NCBI RefSeq assembly: GCF_900088825.1
Contig: NZ_LT592170.1
Coordinates: 604,589 to 668,588 of the forward strand
From: Thiomonas delicata
GTDB taxonomy: Bacteria; Pseudomonadota; Gammaproteobacteria; Burkholderiales; Burkholderiaceae_C
Length of the DNA: 64,000 nt
Reading direction: 5' to 3'
Part shown: piece after piece, positions 16,792 to 25,587 of the stretch
How the letters are laid out: each line of letters begins with the position of its first letter
How positions within the stretch are numbered: the stretch's first letter is position 1
The notes under the pieces: model-generated
What the model was told of the DNA's origin: nothing
What the model saw: only the letters and a program-made list of their open reading frames with translations
Databases searched by the model: none
Translations under genes and position numbers: made by a program

Positions 16792-18609
16792 TCAGCGCAC
16801 CTTCACCCGGGTGAGTTCACTGCCGTCCTCGCTCATCACGTGAGTGGAGCAGGCCAGGCAGGGGTCGAAGCTGTGCAGGGTGCGCAAGATCTCGACCGGC
16901 TCGTCCGGACGCTCCATCTTGGTATTCATCAGGCTAGCCTCGAAAGCGCCAATGTTCCCCGCCGGATCGCGCGGCGATCCGTTCCAGGTGGTGGGCACCA
17001 CCGCCTGGTAGTTCTCGATGCGACCGTCTTTGATGCGCACCCAGTGGCCCAGCGCGCCACGCGGGGCGGCGACGGTCGCAACACCTTTGGCCTCCCTGGG
17101 CCAGGTGCTCGGGTCCCACTTCTCCATGTTGGCGGTCGCCGTGTCGCCCGCCTTGATGTTGGCGATCAGGTCGTTCCAGTCGTCCACCATCATGTCGGCG
17201 CAATACTCCGCTTCCAGGGCGCGCGCCAAAGTGCGGCCGATCGTGGTCTGCAAGGCGGACTTTGCGTCCAAATTCGTGCCGGCAAGTTGGTTGAAGAACG
17301 CCACACTGCGGTCCACCTGTTCGCGTTGATGCGGGAACTTCTTGGCGTACGCCAGCGTATAGCGAGACAGCGGCCCAACCTCCACCGCATGACCTTTCCA
17401 GCGTGGCGCCTTAATCCATGAGTACTTGGCCGACTCGTCGATCTCCTGAATATTGGTCTTGGTGCCTTTGGTGTTGGGGCCGAGCTCGAACTTCGGCTCG
17501 GTCACGCCGTCCCATGGATGGAGCCCCTTGTTCTCCTGCCCCGGGTAGGTGTACCAGGAGTGGGTCACGAACTCCTGGACCTGGGTCGGATCGCGCGGAT
17601 CGACCTCGAACACCTCATCCCAGTTGCCGTTGAGAATGACACCGCCCGGCATCTGGTCGGTTGACTTGTCGTATGGCACCTTGGCATAGTCTCCGTAGTC
17701 CATCACGCTCTTGGCTCCCAGTCCACCGCCGTACAGCCAGTCCTTGTAGAAGCTGGCGATGGCAATCACGTCGGGCACGTAGACGTTCTTGCAGAAGTCC
17801 ACCATCTCGTGGATGCGGCTGCGCACGAACTCAAGGCGCTCCATATTCAATGGAGCGCCGGCGGCGAGGTCGCCGTCCATATTGATGGCGCAGGGCACGC
17901 CGCCCACTAGGTAGTTGGGGTGTGGGTTTTTGCCGCCAAAGATGGTGTGCACCTTCACAAACTCACGCTGCATGTCCAGCGCTTCGAGGTAATGTGTGAC
18001 ACCCATCAGATCGGCCTCGGGCGACAGCTTGTAGGCCGGGTTGCTCCAGTAGCCATTCTTGAACGGCCCAAGCTGGCCCGAGTCCACGAACTTCTTGATG
18101 CGCGACTGAATGTCTCGGAAGTAGCCGGGGCTGGATTGCGGATGGTTCGGCGACACCGTCTGCTGCAGCACCGACGTTGCCTTCGGGTCAGCTTTGAGGG
18201 CGTTCAAAGGGTTCACCCAGTCCAGCGCGTGCAGGTGATAGAAGTGCACCACGTGGTCGTGGACCTGCAGGGTCTTGGCCATCATCTCGCGAATGAGATA
18301 GGCGTTCTTTGGAATCTTGATATTTAGCGCGTCTTCGACCGCACGCACCGATGCCAGCGCGTGGCAGCCGGTACAGACGCCGCAAATGCGCTCCACGAAG
18401 GCCCAGACGTCGCGCGGGTCACGACCCTTGACGATCACTTCCAGGCCCCGCCACATGGTGCCGGTGGACACCGCGTTGCGAATCACGTTGTCCTGGTCGA
18501 CGTTGACCTCGCAGCGCATGTGGCCCTCGATCCGGGTCACCGGATCGACCACCACGCGCCGTCCCGAGGTGTCCAGCGTGTAGCCGTTGGGGGTGGTCAC
18601 CGTGCTCAT
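16792..18609 (-). CDS. hoxG: uptake [NiFe]-hydrogenase large subunit HoxG
   Basis: The 605-residue protein carries the Ni-Fe(CN)2CO site. The proximal cysteine pair is in [11 protein letters not shown] (Cys76, Cys79) and the distal pair in DPCLACSTH (Cys584, Cys587). The 15-residue tail after His590, starting VMSEDG, is the part the endopeptidase HoxM should remove after nickel insertion. Length and motifs fit membrane-bound group 1 uptake hydrogenases and closely resemble Cupriavidus HoxG as I recall it. Its ATG overlaps the hoxK stop (ATGA), so the subunits are translationally coupled. It has no signal of its own and should be exported with HoxK. Confidence 0.96.
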   Translation of the reverse strand: MSTVTTPNGYTLDTSGRRVVVDPVTRIEGHMRCEVNVDQDNVIRNAVSTGTMWRGLEVIVKGRDPRDVWAFVERICGVCTGCHALASVRAVEDALNIKIPKNAYLIREMMAKTLQVHDHVVHFYHLHALDWVNPLNALKADPKATSVLQQTVSPNHPQSSPGYFRDIQSRIKKFVDSGQLGPFKNGYWSNPAYKLSPEADLMGVTHYLEALDMQREFVKVHTIFGGKNPHPNYLVGGVPCAINMDGDLAAGAPLNMERLEFVRSRIHEMVDFCKNVYVPDVIAIASFYKDWLYGGGLGAKSVMDYGDYAKVPYDKSTDQMPGGVILNGNWDEVFEVDPRDPTQVQEFVTHSWYTYPGQENKGLHPWDGVTEPKFELGPNTKGTKTNIQEIDESAKYSWIKAPRWKGHAVEVGPLSRYTLAYAKKFPHQREQVDRSVAFFNQLAGTNLDAKSALQTTIGRTLARALEAEYCADMMVDDWNDLIANIKAGDTATANMEKWDPSTWPREAKGVATVAAPRGALGHWVRIKDGRIENYQAVVPTTWNGSPRDPAGNIGAFEASLMNTKMERPDEPVEILRTLHSFDPCLACSTHVMSEDGSELTRVKVR

Positions 18610-19706
18610 TCGTTGTCTCCCTTGTGTTGCGTCTCGCTCTGCTTGCCGCTGCGCAGACGTTTCACTGCGCTGGCTACGGCGTGCACCGCCACGGCTCCGC
18701 CCACCACACCGGCGACAGCCGCTCCGATTTCATCGGCATTGGCTTCGACGCCGAAGGGCTTGATGTCGGTGAGGTGGGCGTACCAGGAGCCCTTGTCCCA
18801 GAAGCCGTCTTCCGAGCAACCGATGCAGCCGTGCCCCGACTGAATGGGGAACGACACGCCATCGTTCCAGCGTGTGGTGGAGCAGGCGTTATAGGTGGTC
18901 GGGCCCTTGCAGCCAACCTTGTAAAGACAGTAGCCCTTGCGCGCGTTCTCGTCGTCAAAAGTCTCGACGAACTGGCCCGCGTCGAAGTGCGGCCGGCGAT
19001 AGCACTTGTCGTGTATGCGCTGGCTGTAGAACATCTTCGGCCTGCCCTGGCGATCCAGTTCGGGCATACGGTCGAAGGTAAGCATGTAGGTGATGACCGC
19101 CGTCATCACCTCGGCGATGGGCGGGCAACCCGGCACCTTGATGAGCGGCTTGTCGGTGATGACCTTGTGCACCGGCGTGGCACGGGTGGGGTTGGGCTTG
19201 GCCGCCTGCACACAGCCCCAGGAGGCGCAGGAACCCCAGGAGATGATGGCCTTGGCGTTGCTCGCCGCGTAGCGCAGTTTCTCCACGAAGGGCTGACCGG
19301 CGATGATGCAGTACATGCCGTCCTCATTCAGCGGCGGGTTGCCTTCCACCGCGAGGATGTAGTTGCCCTTGTATTTAGTTACAACCTCCTCGACGATGGC
19401 CTCGGCCTGGTGGCCGGCGGCTGCCATCAAGGTGTCGTCGTAGTCCAGCGAAATCATGGACAGAATCACATCCTTGGCCAACGGGTGCCCCGAGCGGATG
19501 AACGACTCCGAGCAACAGGTGCATTCCAGCCCGTGGAGCCAGAGAACTGGCAAGCGGGGTTTGTTCTCCATCGCGTAGGCGATTTCACTCGCGTATTGCG
19601 GGCCCAGGCCCAGCGCTGCCGCAGTCAGGCTGCAGTACTTGAGAAAACTGCGCCGTGAAATACCTTGGCGCCGCATGACTTCATAGAACGTTTCAGTGAC
19701 CGGCAT
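18606..19706 (-). CDS. hoxK: uptake [NiFe]-hydrogenase small subunit HoxK, predicted O2-tolerant type
   Basis: The 366-residue precursor begins with a Tat signal (SRRSFLK at residues 17-23) that exports the folded dimer. Cysteines at 62, 64, 65, 160, 165 and 194 correspond to the six ligands of the [4Fe-3S] proximal cluster of O2-tolerant hydrogenases; 64 and 165 are the two extra ones. Further cluster motifs include [34 protein letters not shown] and [18 protein letters not shown]-terminal hydrophobic helix ([20 protein letters not shown]) anchors it in the membrane. The ATG at 19706 is preceded by GAGGAGG; an upstream in-frame start would bury this site. A sigma-54 element lies about 60 bp upstream. 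Confidence 0.96.
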   Translation of the reverse strand: MPVTETFYEVMRRQGISRRSFLKYCSLTAAALGLGPQYASEIAYAMENKPRLPVLWLHGLECTCCSESFIRSGHPLAKDVILSMISLDYDDTLMAAAGHQAEAIVEEVVTKYKGNYILAVEGNPPLNEDGMYCIIAGQPFVEKLRYAASNAKAIISWGSCASWGCVQAAKPNPTRATPVHKVITDKPLIKVPGCPPIAEVMTAVITYMLTFDRMPELDRQGRPKMFYSQRIHDKCYRRPHFDAGQFVETFDDENARKGYCLYKVGCKGPTTYNACSTTRWNDGVSFPIQSGHGCIGCSEDGFWDKGSWYAHLTDIKPFGVEANADEIGAAVAGVVGGAVAVHAVASAVKRLRSGKQSETQHKGDNE

Positions 19707-19765
19707 GGTCCGCCTCCTCATGACTTTGTGGCTTCACCGGAAGCCCTTTATGCAATCAGTCAACT

Positions 19766-19780
19766 GCAAGTCGTGTGCCA
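19766..19780 (-). promoter_or_regulatory. sigma-54 (-24/-12) promoter for hoxK-hoxG-hoxZ-hoxN
   Basis: Read on the minus strand, these bases are TGGCAC-ACGAC-TTGC, a perfect match to the consensus TGGCAC-N5-TTGC. The predicted start site is about 12 bases further, leaving a leader of roughly 45-50 bases before the hoxK ATG. HoxA, an NtrC-type activator with the sigma-54 contact motif, is encoded in the same locus, which makes this site functionally sensible. Confidence 0.85.
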
Positions 19781-20050
19781 GTGCATTACCCCTAGATAAA
19801 TCAAAGAATTAGCTGTGCAACACCCTAAATTTCATGGTTTACCCCAGGTCGCCGCATAGCCGGCGTCGATGTGGCGGTGGAAACCAGCTATCCGCTCCTG
19901 TCCTTCTGGCGACTATCGTCATTTCAGTGCATGCTTGGTTTCCATTGCAGTCGTATTTATGGAAACTTGTTTTGCAGTTTTTCCAGGCAGCGCTGGAAAG
20001 GCCGCGTCAGATCTGAATGCAATCAGGCACTTGGCGTGACCGGCGGAGGC

Positions 20051-20065
20051 TGGCATTGCATTTGC
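20051..20065 (+). promoter_or_regulatory. sigma-54 (-24/-12) promoter for hoxM and accessory genes
   Basis: The plus strand reads TGGCAT-TGCAT-TTGC, one mismatch from the sigma-54 consensus, with invariant GG and GC correctly spaced. It lies 80 bp upstream of the hoxM ATG and faces away from the hoxK promoter, about 270 bp away. The AT-richer sequence between the two elements (19790-20040) holds no convincing gene and is where HoxA and IHF sites would be expected. I could not define an operator there with confidence. Confidence 0.7.
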
Positions 20066-20145
20066 TGAGTTCAATGGAAAGCGCGTCCCGGCAGGCCGGT
20101 TTCCACCCCTGACCGCGGAGCAGCCAGACGCAAGGAGACAACGCC

Positions 20146-20847
20146 ATGCTGGACAACCCGCCGTCGGTGCTCATCCTAGGCATCGGCAACCTGCTTTGGG
20201 CCGATGAAGGATTCGGAGTGCGTGCCGTGGAGTACCTGCACCACACCTACACCTTCGGTGACAACGTACGCCTGATGGACGGCGGCACGCAGGGCCTCTA
20301 TCTCATCCACCACGTGCAGGACGCCGATGTCCTGCTGGTGTTCGACGCGGTCGACTACGGCCTGGAGCCCGGCTCCCTGCATTGCGTGATCGGCGACGAC
20401 GTGCCCCGCTTCATGGGTGCGAAGAAGATGAGCCTGCACCAGACTGGCTTCCAGGAAGTGCTCATGACGGCCGAACTGCTGGGCTGCATGCCGCGCCACC
20501 TCGCGCTGGTCGGCGTGCAGCCCCACACTCTGGAGGACTTCGGCGGCAGCCTTACCCAGTTGGTCAAGGCGAAGATCGAGCCGGCTATCGCCGCAGGCCT
20601 GCGCTGGCTAGCCGGGCTTGGCGTGGAGGCCACCCGCCGCGACACGCCGCTGCCCGAGCCCGAACGGCTGGGCGCGCAGGCACTGGACCTCGCCCCCTAC
20701 GAGGCCGGACGTCCCGACCCCGAGTCCGCGCCACGCACCGGCGACTTGCGGATACTTGCCGACCCGGACGTGCGCTTCGACCCCAAACCCCTGCCCGACG
20801 CTTGGCCGCGCCTGAGCGTTAACGTCGACAGCCGTCGCCCCTTTTGA
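20146..20847 (+). CDS. hoxM: hydrogenase maturation endopeptidase HoxM (HyaD/HupD family)
   Basis: HoxM cuts the C-terminal extension of HoxG once nickel is in place, allowing the large subunit to close and pair with HoxK. The 233-residue protein begins VLILGIGNLLWADEGFGVRA, where the glutamate is a metal-sensing residue. It continues MDGGTQGLYLIHHVQDADVLLVFDAVDYG, with the second acidic ligand, and MSLHQTGFQEVL with the histidine. The last 60 residues are a proline-rich tail beyond the core fold. AAGGAGA precedes the ATG. It opens the plus-strand accessory operon. Confidence 0.94.
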   Translation: MLDNPPSVLILGIGNLLWADEGFGVRAVEYLHHTYTFGDNVRLMDGGTQGLYLIHHVQDADVLLVFDAVDYGLEPGSLHCVIGDDVPRFMGAKKMSLHQTGFQEVLMTAELLGCMPRHLALVGVQPHTLEDFGGSLTQLVKAKIEPAIAAGLRWLAGLGVEATRRDTPLPEPERLGAQALDLAPYEAGRPDPESAPRTGDLRILADPDVRFDPKPLPDAWPRLSVNVDSRRPF

Positions 20848-20849
20848 CC

Positions 20850-21167
20850 ATGTGCATCGGCCGCCCCCTTCGCCTCGTCGAAATGTTTGAGTTCTCCGCC
20901 CTGTGCGCCGGACCCGATGGCGCCCAGGAATCCGTCGATATGACCCTCGTCGGCCCGCAGCCCGCGGGTACTTGGGTGCTGGTCTTCCTGGGCCATGCAC
21001 GCAGCCTGCTCGAAACCGAAGAGGCCCTACGCATCCAGGACGCCCTCGTCGCACTGGAGGGCGTGATGCGCGGCGAGACTCCCAATATCGACCGCCTGTT
21101 TGCCGACCTCGTGAACCGCGAACCCGAACTGCCCGACCATCTGCGCGGCCCCGCCGCCCTGTCCTGA
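20850..21167 (+). CDS. hoxL: HypC-family chaperone HoxL (HupF-type)
   Basis: This 105-residue HypC/HupF-type protein starts MCIGRPLRLVEM. The N-terminal cysteine is the residue that family members use to hold the Fe(CN)2CO unit or the large-subunit precursor. It is longer than canonical HypC (a second copy, 78 aa, lies at 33220), with a C-terminal extension containing MRGETPNIDRLFADLVNREP. In Cupriavidus HoxL acts specifically on the membrane-bound hydrogenase; that role is carried over by synteny. It begins two bases after the hoxM stop. Confidence 0.9.
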   Translation: MCIGRPLRLVEMFEFSALCAGPDGAQESVDMTLVGPQPAGTWVLVFLGHARSLLETEEALRIQDALVALEGVMRGETPNIDRLFADLVNREPELPDHLRGPAALS

Positions 21168-21190
21168 AAGGCTGAAAGGAACCCTTCCCA

Positions 21191-21601
21191 ATGTCATCCC
21201 CACTGATCGACCGTCTGACCGACGAGCTCGGCTATCCGCGCGTGACCATAAAGACGCTCGATGCCGTGCTGCACGCAGCCGACAACGCCGTGCTGTTCTT
21301 CACCGCGGACCCTGCCAATACCCCCGAGGCCAACGACGTGGCCGTGGTGCTGCCCGAGTTGGTCAAGCATTTCAACGGACGCATTACGCCGGCCGTCGTC
21401 GCACGGGAAGACGAGCGCACCCTGCAGGCGATGTACGGCTTTGAACTGTGGCCTGCACTTGTTTTTCTCCGCAAGAACCAGTATCTCGGCACCATCTCCA
21501 AGATCCGGGACTGGACCGACTACCTGGAGCAAATTCAGGGCTTTCTCGACGCCGGCCCGGTGCGCCCGCCAGCCCCGCGCATTCCCATCATTCCCGCCTG
21601 A
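21191..21601 (+). CDS. hoxO: hydrogenase assembly protein HoxO (HyaE/HupG family)
   Basis: HoxO is a thioredoxin-fold protein (136 aa) without a redox-active CxxC. Family members bind the Tat signal region of the small subunit and hold back export until assembly is finished, and have been linked to protecting O2-tolerant hydrogenases. Visible features are LDAVLHAADNAVLFFTADPA, NGRITPAVVAREDE and FELWPALVFLRKNQYLGTI, where a proline precedes a strand as in thioredoxin. It stands 23 bp after hoxL with GAAAGGA before the ATG. Confidence 0.9.
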   Translation: MSSPLIDRLTDELGYPRVTIKTLDAVLHAADNAVLFFTADPANTPEANDVAVVLPELVKHFNGRITPAVVAREDERTLQAMYGFELWPALVFLRKNQYLGTISKIRDWTDYLEQIQGFLDAGPVRPPAPRIPIIPA

Positions 21602-21611
21602 GCACACGACC

Positions 21612-22475
21612 ATGCAGAAATCCATCGACATCCCCATCGTCACCATCGGCCCCGGCAGTCAGCCGGTGGAAGACGACACCCTCGAATACATGGCCATGCC
21701 CAAGGAGATGTACACGCACGACTCCATCTCCCTGCCCGAGCCCGAAGACCTGCGCCATAGGCACCGCATACGCGATTTGCTTGAGGACATGCTCGCCACC
21801 GCCCGCGCCTACGCGCCCGGCGAGGATGAGGCCATCGTCCACGACATCTCCCATCTCGACCCGGACGACCTCGCCTGCATCAACCAGATCCTCGGCGTGG
21901 GCGAAGTCAGCGTCACCATAGACCAGCTCGGCGGCGCCATCCTGGCGCAGGAAGCCGTGCTCACCGGCGTGTGGCGCGTTCGCCGAGTCGACGCTGCGCA
22001 AAACGTGCTGGACGACCGCATCGAGATCGCCGACGTACCGCAGGCGGTGCGCACCAGCAGCTTTGTCGCGCTATCTGAGAACCGGCTCGACCCCAACGCC
22101 GCGCCTATCCCCGGCGTACAGAATGCACCGGCGCTACTGAGCGAGATCGCGGATAAGATGGTCCGCTACACGCCCGGCGATCCCTCGCACGTCATCAATC
22201 TCACCCTGCTACCTCTCACCCGCGAAGACCTCATCTACCTCGGGACCGCCCTGGGCGTGGGCCCGGCCACCATCCTCTCGCGCGGCTACGGCAACTGCCG
22301 CATCGGCGCAACCCGCCTGCCCAACGTGTGGTGGGTCAAGTACTTCAACTCGCAGGACGCGCTGATCCTCAACACTATCGAGATCGTCGACGTGCCGGAA
22401 GTCGCCCTCGCCGCGCCGGAAGACTTCGCCGACACCGCCGACCGCCTGCGCGAAATCCTCACCCTGTTCCAATGA
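21612..22475 (+). CDS. hoxQ: hydrogenase assembly protein HoxQ (HyaF/HupH family)
   Basis: The frame is open upstream, but the ATG at 21612 gives the family-like start MQKSIDIPIVTIGPGSQPVE and a 287-residue protein. HyaF/HupH proteins are cytoplasmic factors that work with HoxO on the small subunit before export. Recognisable parts are LDPDDLACINQILGVGEVSV and the C-terminal LSRGYGNCRIGATRLPNVWW, which contains the conserved CRI(G) segment. The stop overlaps the hoxR ATG (ATGA), consistent with coupled translation. Confidence 0.92.
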   Translation: MQKSIDIPIVTIGPGSQPVEDDTLEYMAMPKEMYTHDSISLPEPEDLRHRHRIRDLLEDMLATARAYAPGEDEAIVHDISHLDPDDLACINQILGVGEVSVTIDQLGGAILAQEAVLTGVWRVRRVDAAQNVLDDRIEIADVPQAVRTSSFVALSENRLDPNAAPIPGVQNAPALLSEIADKMVRYTPGDPSHVINLTLLPLTREDLIYLGTALGVGPATILSRGYGNCRIGATRLPNVWWVKYFNSQDALILNTIEIVDVPEVALAAPEDFADTADRLREILTLFQ

Positions 22476-22693
22476 ACACTTTCGAAGGCTCCTACATGGG
22501 CGACGCCTCTCGCCTACGCGACCACGCCTGTCTGGAGTGCCGCATCTGCTGGTACGTATACGACCCCACCGTGGGCGACCCGGTATGGCAAATTGCACCG
22601 GGCACCCCGTTCAGCCAACTGCCACAGCACTGGCGCTGCCCCGAATGCGACGGCGAGGCCATGCACTTCATGGTGGTGCAGGACGAACAATGA
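22472..22693 (+). CDS. hoxR: rubredoxin HoxR (HupI family)
   Basis: HoxR is a 73-residue rubredoxin with cysteine pairs in CLECRICWYVYDP and HWRCPECDGEAMHF that bind one Fe. In O2-tolerant hydrogenase operons this protein is needed for proper small-subunit cluster assembly under high oxygen, probably as an electron donor to the proximal [4Fe-3S] cluster; that role is family knowledge, not visible here. It overlaps hoxQ at its start and hoxT at its end by four bases each. Confidence 0.93.
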   Translation: MNTFEGSYMGDASRLRDHACLECRICWYVYDPTVGDPVWQIAPGTPFSQLPQHWRCPECDGEAMHFMVVQDEQ

Positions 22694-23193
22694 GCGCCAA
22701 TGCCCACATCGGCCCCATCGGCCGTTCGCTGGAGAATGCATACAGTCACGTCCAGAACACGCACATGCTGGGCCTGCCCATCGTCAACCCCGCGCTGCGG
22801 GTCGAGGCCGTCGGCCTGCGTGAATGGGATGGGTTGTGCGTCGGCGTGATCGTCACCCCCTGGTGCATGAACGTGTTTGCCCTGTCGCTGCCCGGCGGGC
22901 GGGAACTGCCACCCGCCCAGGTTGGCACTACGCGGGCGATGGATCTACCCACCGGCAGCTACGGCCTGCTCACAGCCCATCTGCCGCAGGTCGGACACCA
23001 CCTCACCGGCTCGCTCTTCTCGCCGATGGACGCATTCGTCAGCCAGGAGCAAGCCGTGGCCGCCGCACGCGACGCGCTCGCGCTAATGTTCGATACCGAC
23101 ACCGACGGCAAGCCCGCAGCAGCGCGACCCGAAGCGGCGCCCGCAGGTATCGCCTCGCGTCGCGGCTTCCTGCTCGGCCGCTCCTCGCGCTGA
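22690..23193 (+). CDS. hoxT: hydrogenase assembly chaperone HoxT (HupJ/HybE family)
   Basis: The 167-residue protein belongs to the HybE/HupJ chaperone family. Its signature is GLREWDGLCVGVIVTPWCMN followed by the LPTGSYGLLTAHL segment. HybE-type proteins interact with hydrogenase precursors and proofread assembly before Tat export. The C-terminus ends in an SRRGFLLGRSSR stretch. That resembles a twin-arginine motif, but it sits at the wrong end and is probably coincidental. Translation is coupled to hoxR by an ATGA overlap. Confidence 0.88.
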   Translation: MSANAHIGPIGRSLENAYSHVQNTHMLGLPIVNPALRVEAVGLREWDGLCVGVIVTPWCMNVFALSLPGGRELPPAQVGTTRAMDLPTGSYGLLTAHLPQVGHHLTGSLFSPMDAFVSQEQAVAAARDALALMFDTDTDGKPAAARPEAAPAGIASRRGFLLGRSSR

Positions 23194-23201
23194 GCCACGC
23201 C

Positions 23202-24296
23202 ATGCACGTCGCGCAACAGCATCTGCACATTCACATCGGGGCCACCGCCCCGGGCGGACGCACCGTGCGCATCGACAACCAACGCCCGCTGCAGGCCATG
23301 CGCCTCCTCGAAGGGCGCACCGCCGCCCAGGCCGTGCAGCTTCTGCCCCTGCTGTTCAGCCTGTGCGGGCACGCCCAGGTCGCCGCCGCGCGTGATGCTC
23401 TGCGAGATTCGCTACCGCCGATGAATGCCGCCCAGCGCCGCTCCCTGCATCGCCGTGTACAGATTGAAACCGTGCGCGAACACCTGCTGCATGTCCACCG
23501 CGATTGGGCGGCGCTCTGCGAGGTGCTGCCTCATCCCCCCAGCCTCGGCGAGATCGTCCGCCTTACCGACGCTGCGGCCGATGACTCTGCCGCGCTGCAG
23601 GCCCTGGTCGACTGGGTGGGCCAGAACACCCTGGGTCTACCTCCGTCCGAATTTCTCGAGTTCGACACGGTCGATGCGCTGCGTCACTGGGCTCGTGCGA
23701 CCGAGGCCGCCGCGCCACGCGGACTGTGCACCCTATACGGGCGCGCCGCGTCGGTACGGGCCGTCGACCTACACGCGCTCGAATCCCTGCCACCCGGACA
23801 GCTGCGCGAGCCGCTTGAGGCCGATGCCGCGCTGCGCTTTGTGAGCCAGCCCACCCATGCCGGGACCTGCCTGGAAACCGGCCCGGCTGCCCGCCACCGC
23901 GGCCACCCCCTGGTCCAGGCCGCGGCCGGCTATGGCCTGCTCGCCCGCCTCGCCGCGCGACTGGTGGATCTGTGCGCTGTGCTCGTCGCCCTACAGCGGG
24001 GCGACAGCGCGCCTCCCGCTGCAGAGGCTGCCGGCCTGGGCTGGGTCGACAGCGCCCGCGGCCGGCTCTTCCACCATGCCGAGCTGGACGCGCAGCAGCG
24101 CATCGCGCGCTACCGTATCCTGGCGCCTACAGAATGGAATGCACACCCGCGCGGACTGGCCGCGCAACTGCTCGCCGGCATCGGCCATGGCACTCCAGCG
24201 ACCACGCGCAGGCAGGCGCGACTGGTTCTCCAAGCCGTCGATCCTTGCGTGCAGGTTACCCTGCATCTCGCCATGCCGGAGCCCGCCCATGCATGA
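23202..24296 (+). CDS. hoxV: hydrogenase scaffold-like protein HoxV (HupK family)
   Basis: HoxV is a 364-residue relative of the hydrogenase large subunit that has lost the catalytic cysteine pairs. Family members are thought to receive the Fe(CN)2CO unit from HypC-type proteins and pass it to HoxG. The C-terminal part still shows a large-subunit-like pattern ([33 protein letters not shown] and a terminal [12 protein letters not shown]), where a single cysteine remains of the normal DPCxxC. It starts eight bases after hoxT and its end overlaps hypA by eight. Confidence 0.9.
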   Translation: MHVAQQHLHIHIGATAPGGRTVRIDNQRPLQAMRLLEGRTAAQAVQLLPLLFSLCGHAQVAAARDALRDSLPPMNAAQRRSLHRRVQIETVREHLLHVHRDWAALCEVLPHPPSLGEIVRLTDAAADDSAALQALVDWVGQNTLGLPPSEFLEFDTVDALRHWARATEAAAPRGLCTLYGRAASVRAVDLHALESLPPGQLREPLEADAALRFVSQPTHAGTCLETGPAARHRGHPLVQAAAGYGLLARLAARLVDLCAVLVALQRGDSAPPAAEAAGLGWVDSARGRLFHHAELDAQQRIARYRILAPTEWNAHPRGLAAQLLAGIGHGTPATTRRQARLVLQAVDPCVQVTLHLAMPEPAHA

Positions 24297-24630
24297 AATG
24301 TCGCTGTGCGAAAGCATCGTGCAAATCATCGAGGATCAGGCCCGCGCCCAGCAGTTCAGCAAGGTGCGGCGGGTGGTGCTCGATATTGGCGCGCTGTCGT
24401 CGGTGGACGTGGGCGCGCTGCGATTCTGCTTCGACGTGGTCGCCGCGCACGGCGTGGCGCAAGGTGCCGCGCTGGACATTCACACGTCACCCGCGCAGGC
24501 TTGGTGCATGCCCTGCGCCACGCGGGTGGACGTCACCCGACGCGCCGATCCCTGTCCGCTCTGCGGCAACCACCAAGTGGTGGTCGAGGGTGGCGACGCC
24601 ATGCGCATCAAGGAACTGGAGGTCGACTGA
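24289..24630 (+). CDS. hypA: nickel insertion protein HypA
   Basis: HypA delivers Ni2+ to the hydrogenase precursor together with HypB. The 113-residue protein starts [17 protein letters not shown], whose N-terminal MHE forms the nickel site. It carries a zinc ribbon made by CMPCATRVD and CPLCGNHQV. It overlaps the end of hoxV and is followed after one base by hypB. Confidence 0.95.
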   Translation: MHEMSLCESIVQIIEDQARAQQFSKVRRVVLDIGALSSVDVGALRFCFDVVAAHGVAQGAALDIHTSPAQAWCMPCATRVDVTRRADPCPLCGNHQVVVEGGDAMRIKELEVD

Positions 24631-24631
24631 T

Positions 24632-25579
24632 ATGTGTACCGTTTGCGGTTGTTCCGAGGGCGAAGCCCGGGTCAGCGGTCAGGCCCTCGCCGGCACCGGT
24701 GCTGTGCATCACCCGCATCATCATCACGATCACGACGGCCATGGCCACGATCACGACCATCCGCACGATCATGCCCAGGACCATCATGACCACACCCACG
24801 CGGTCAAGGGGATGGCGGGCGGAGCCAACCACCACTACGGCAACGGCCCCGCTGGCGCCCACGCGCCGGGGCTGAGCCAATCGCGCATGGTGCAAATCGA
24901 GCAGGACATTCTGAGCAAGAACGACAGCTACGCCCGCGACAACCGACGGCTGTTCCAGCAACGCGGCATCCTCGCTCTGAATCTCGTCTCCAGCCCTGGG
25001 TCCGGAAAGACCACGCTGCTCACCCGCACCCTCACCCACTTGCGCGGCGAGTTCGGTCTCGCGGTGATCGAGGGTGACCAGGAAACCTCGCTCGACGCTG
25101 AGCGCATCCGTGCGACCGGTGTGCCCAGCGTGCAGGTCAATACCGGCAAGGGCTGCCACCTGGATGCGCATATGGTCGGCCACGCCATCTCCGAACTCGA
25201 CCCGCAGCAGGGATCGGTACTATTCATCGAGAATGTGGGCAACTTAGTCTGCCCCGCCGCGTTCGACCTTGGCGAGGCGCACAAGGTGGCCATCCTCTCG
25301 GTGACCGAGGGCGAGGACAAGCCGCTGAAATACCCAGACATGTTCCACGCCGCTGACGTCATGCTGATCAACAAGATCGACCTCCTCCCCCACCTGGATT
25401 TCGACGTCGAGCGCTGCATCGACGCCGCGTTGCAGATCAATCCTGATCTGCAGATCCTGCTGATCTCGGCGCGCAACGGCGAGGGGCTGGACGCATGGCA
25501 CGAATGGCTGCGCCTGTCGCGCCGTACCCGCCTGATCGGCCGCCCGCTGCCTCTGCGTGCCGACGCCCCCACCGCTTGA
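24632..25579 (+). CDS. hypB: hydrogenase nickel incorporation GTPase HypB
   Basis: HypB is a SIMIBI-class GTPase that powers nickel insertion. The N-terminus [11 protein letters not shown] carries the CxxCGC high-affinity metal motif. It is followed by a histidine-rich stretch (residues about 27-55, alternating His/Asp) that stores Ni2+, and then by the G domain with P-loop [40 protein letters not shown] and the guanine-specific NKID. At 315 residues it is typical of the His-rich form. It sits between hypA and hoxA. Confidence 0.96.
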   Translation: MCTVCGCSEGEARVSGQALAGTGAVHHPHHHHDHDGHGHDHDHPHDHAQDHHDHTHAVKGMAGGANHHYGNGPAGAHAPGLSQSRMVQIEQDILSKNDSYARDNRRLFQQRGILALNLVSSPGSGKTTLLTRTLTHLRGEFGLAVIEGDQETSLDAERIRATGVPSVQVNTGKGCHLDAHMVGHAISELDPQQGSVLFIENVGNLVCPAAFDLGEAHKVAILSVTEGEDKPLKYPDMFHAADVMLINKIDLLPHLDFDVERCIDAALQINPDLQILLISARNGEGLDAWHEWLRLSRRTRLIGRPLPLRADAPTA

Positions 25580-25587
25580 ACCGGCCC

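Noticed and set aside
23150..23193. Twin-arginine-like SRRGFLLGR in HoxT
   Set aside because: It is at the C-terminus, so it cannot act as a Tat signal peptide.
24657..24820. CAC/GAC-rich stretch that looks like a tandem repeat
   Set aside because: It is the His/Asp-rich nickel-binding segment of HypB; codons vary as in normal coding sequence.
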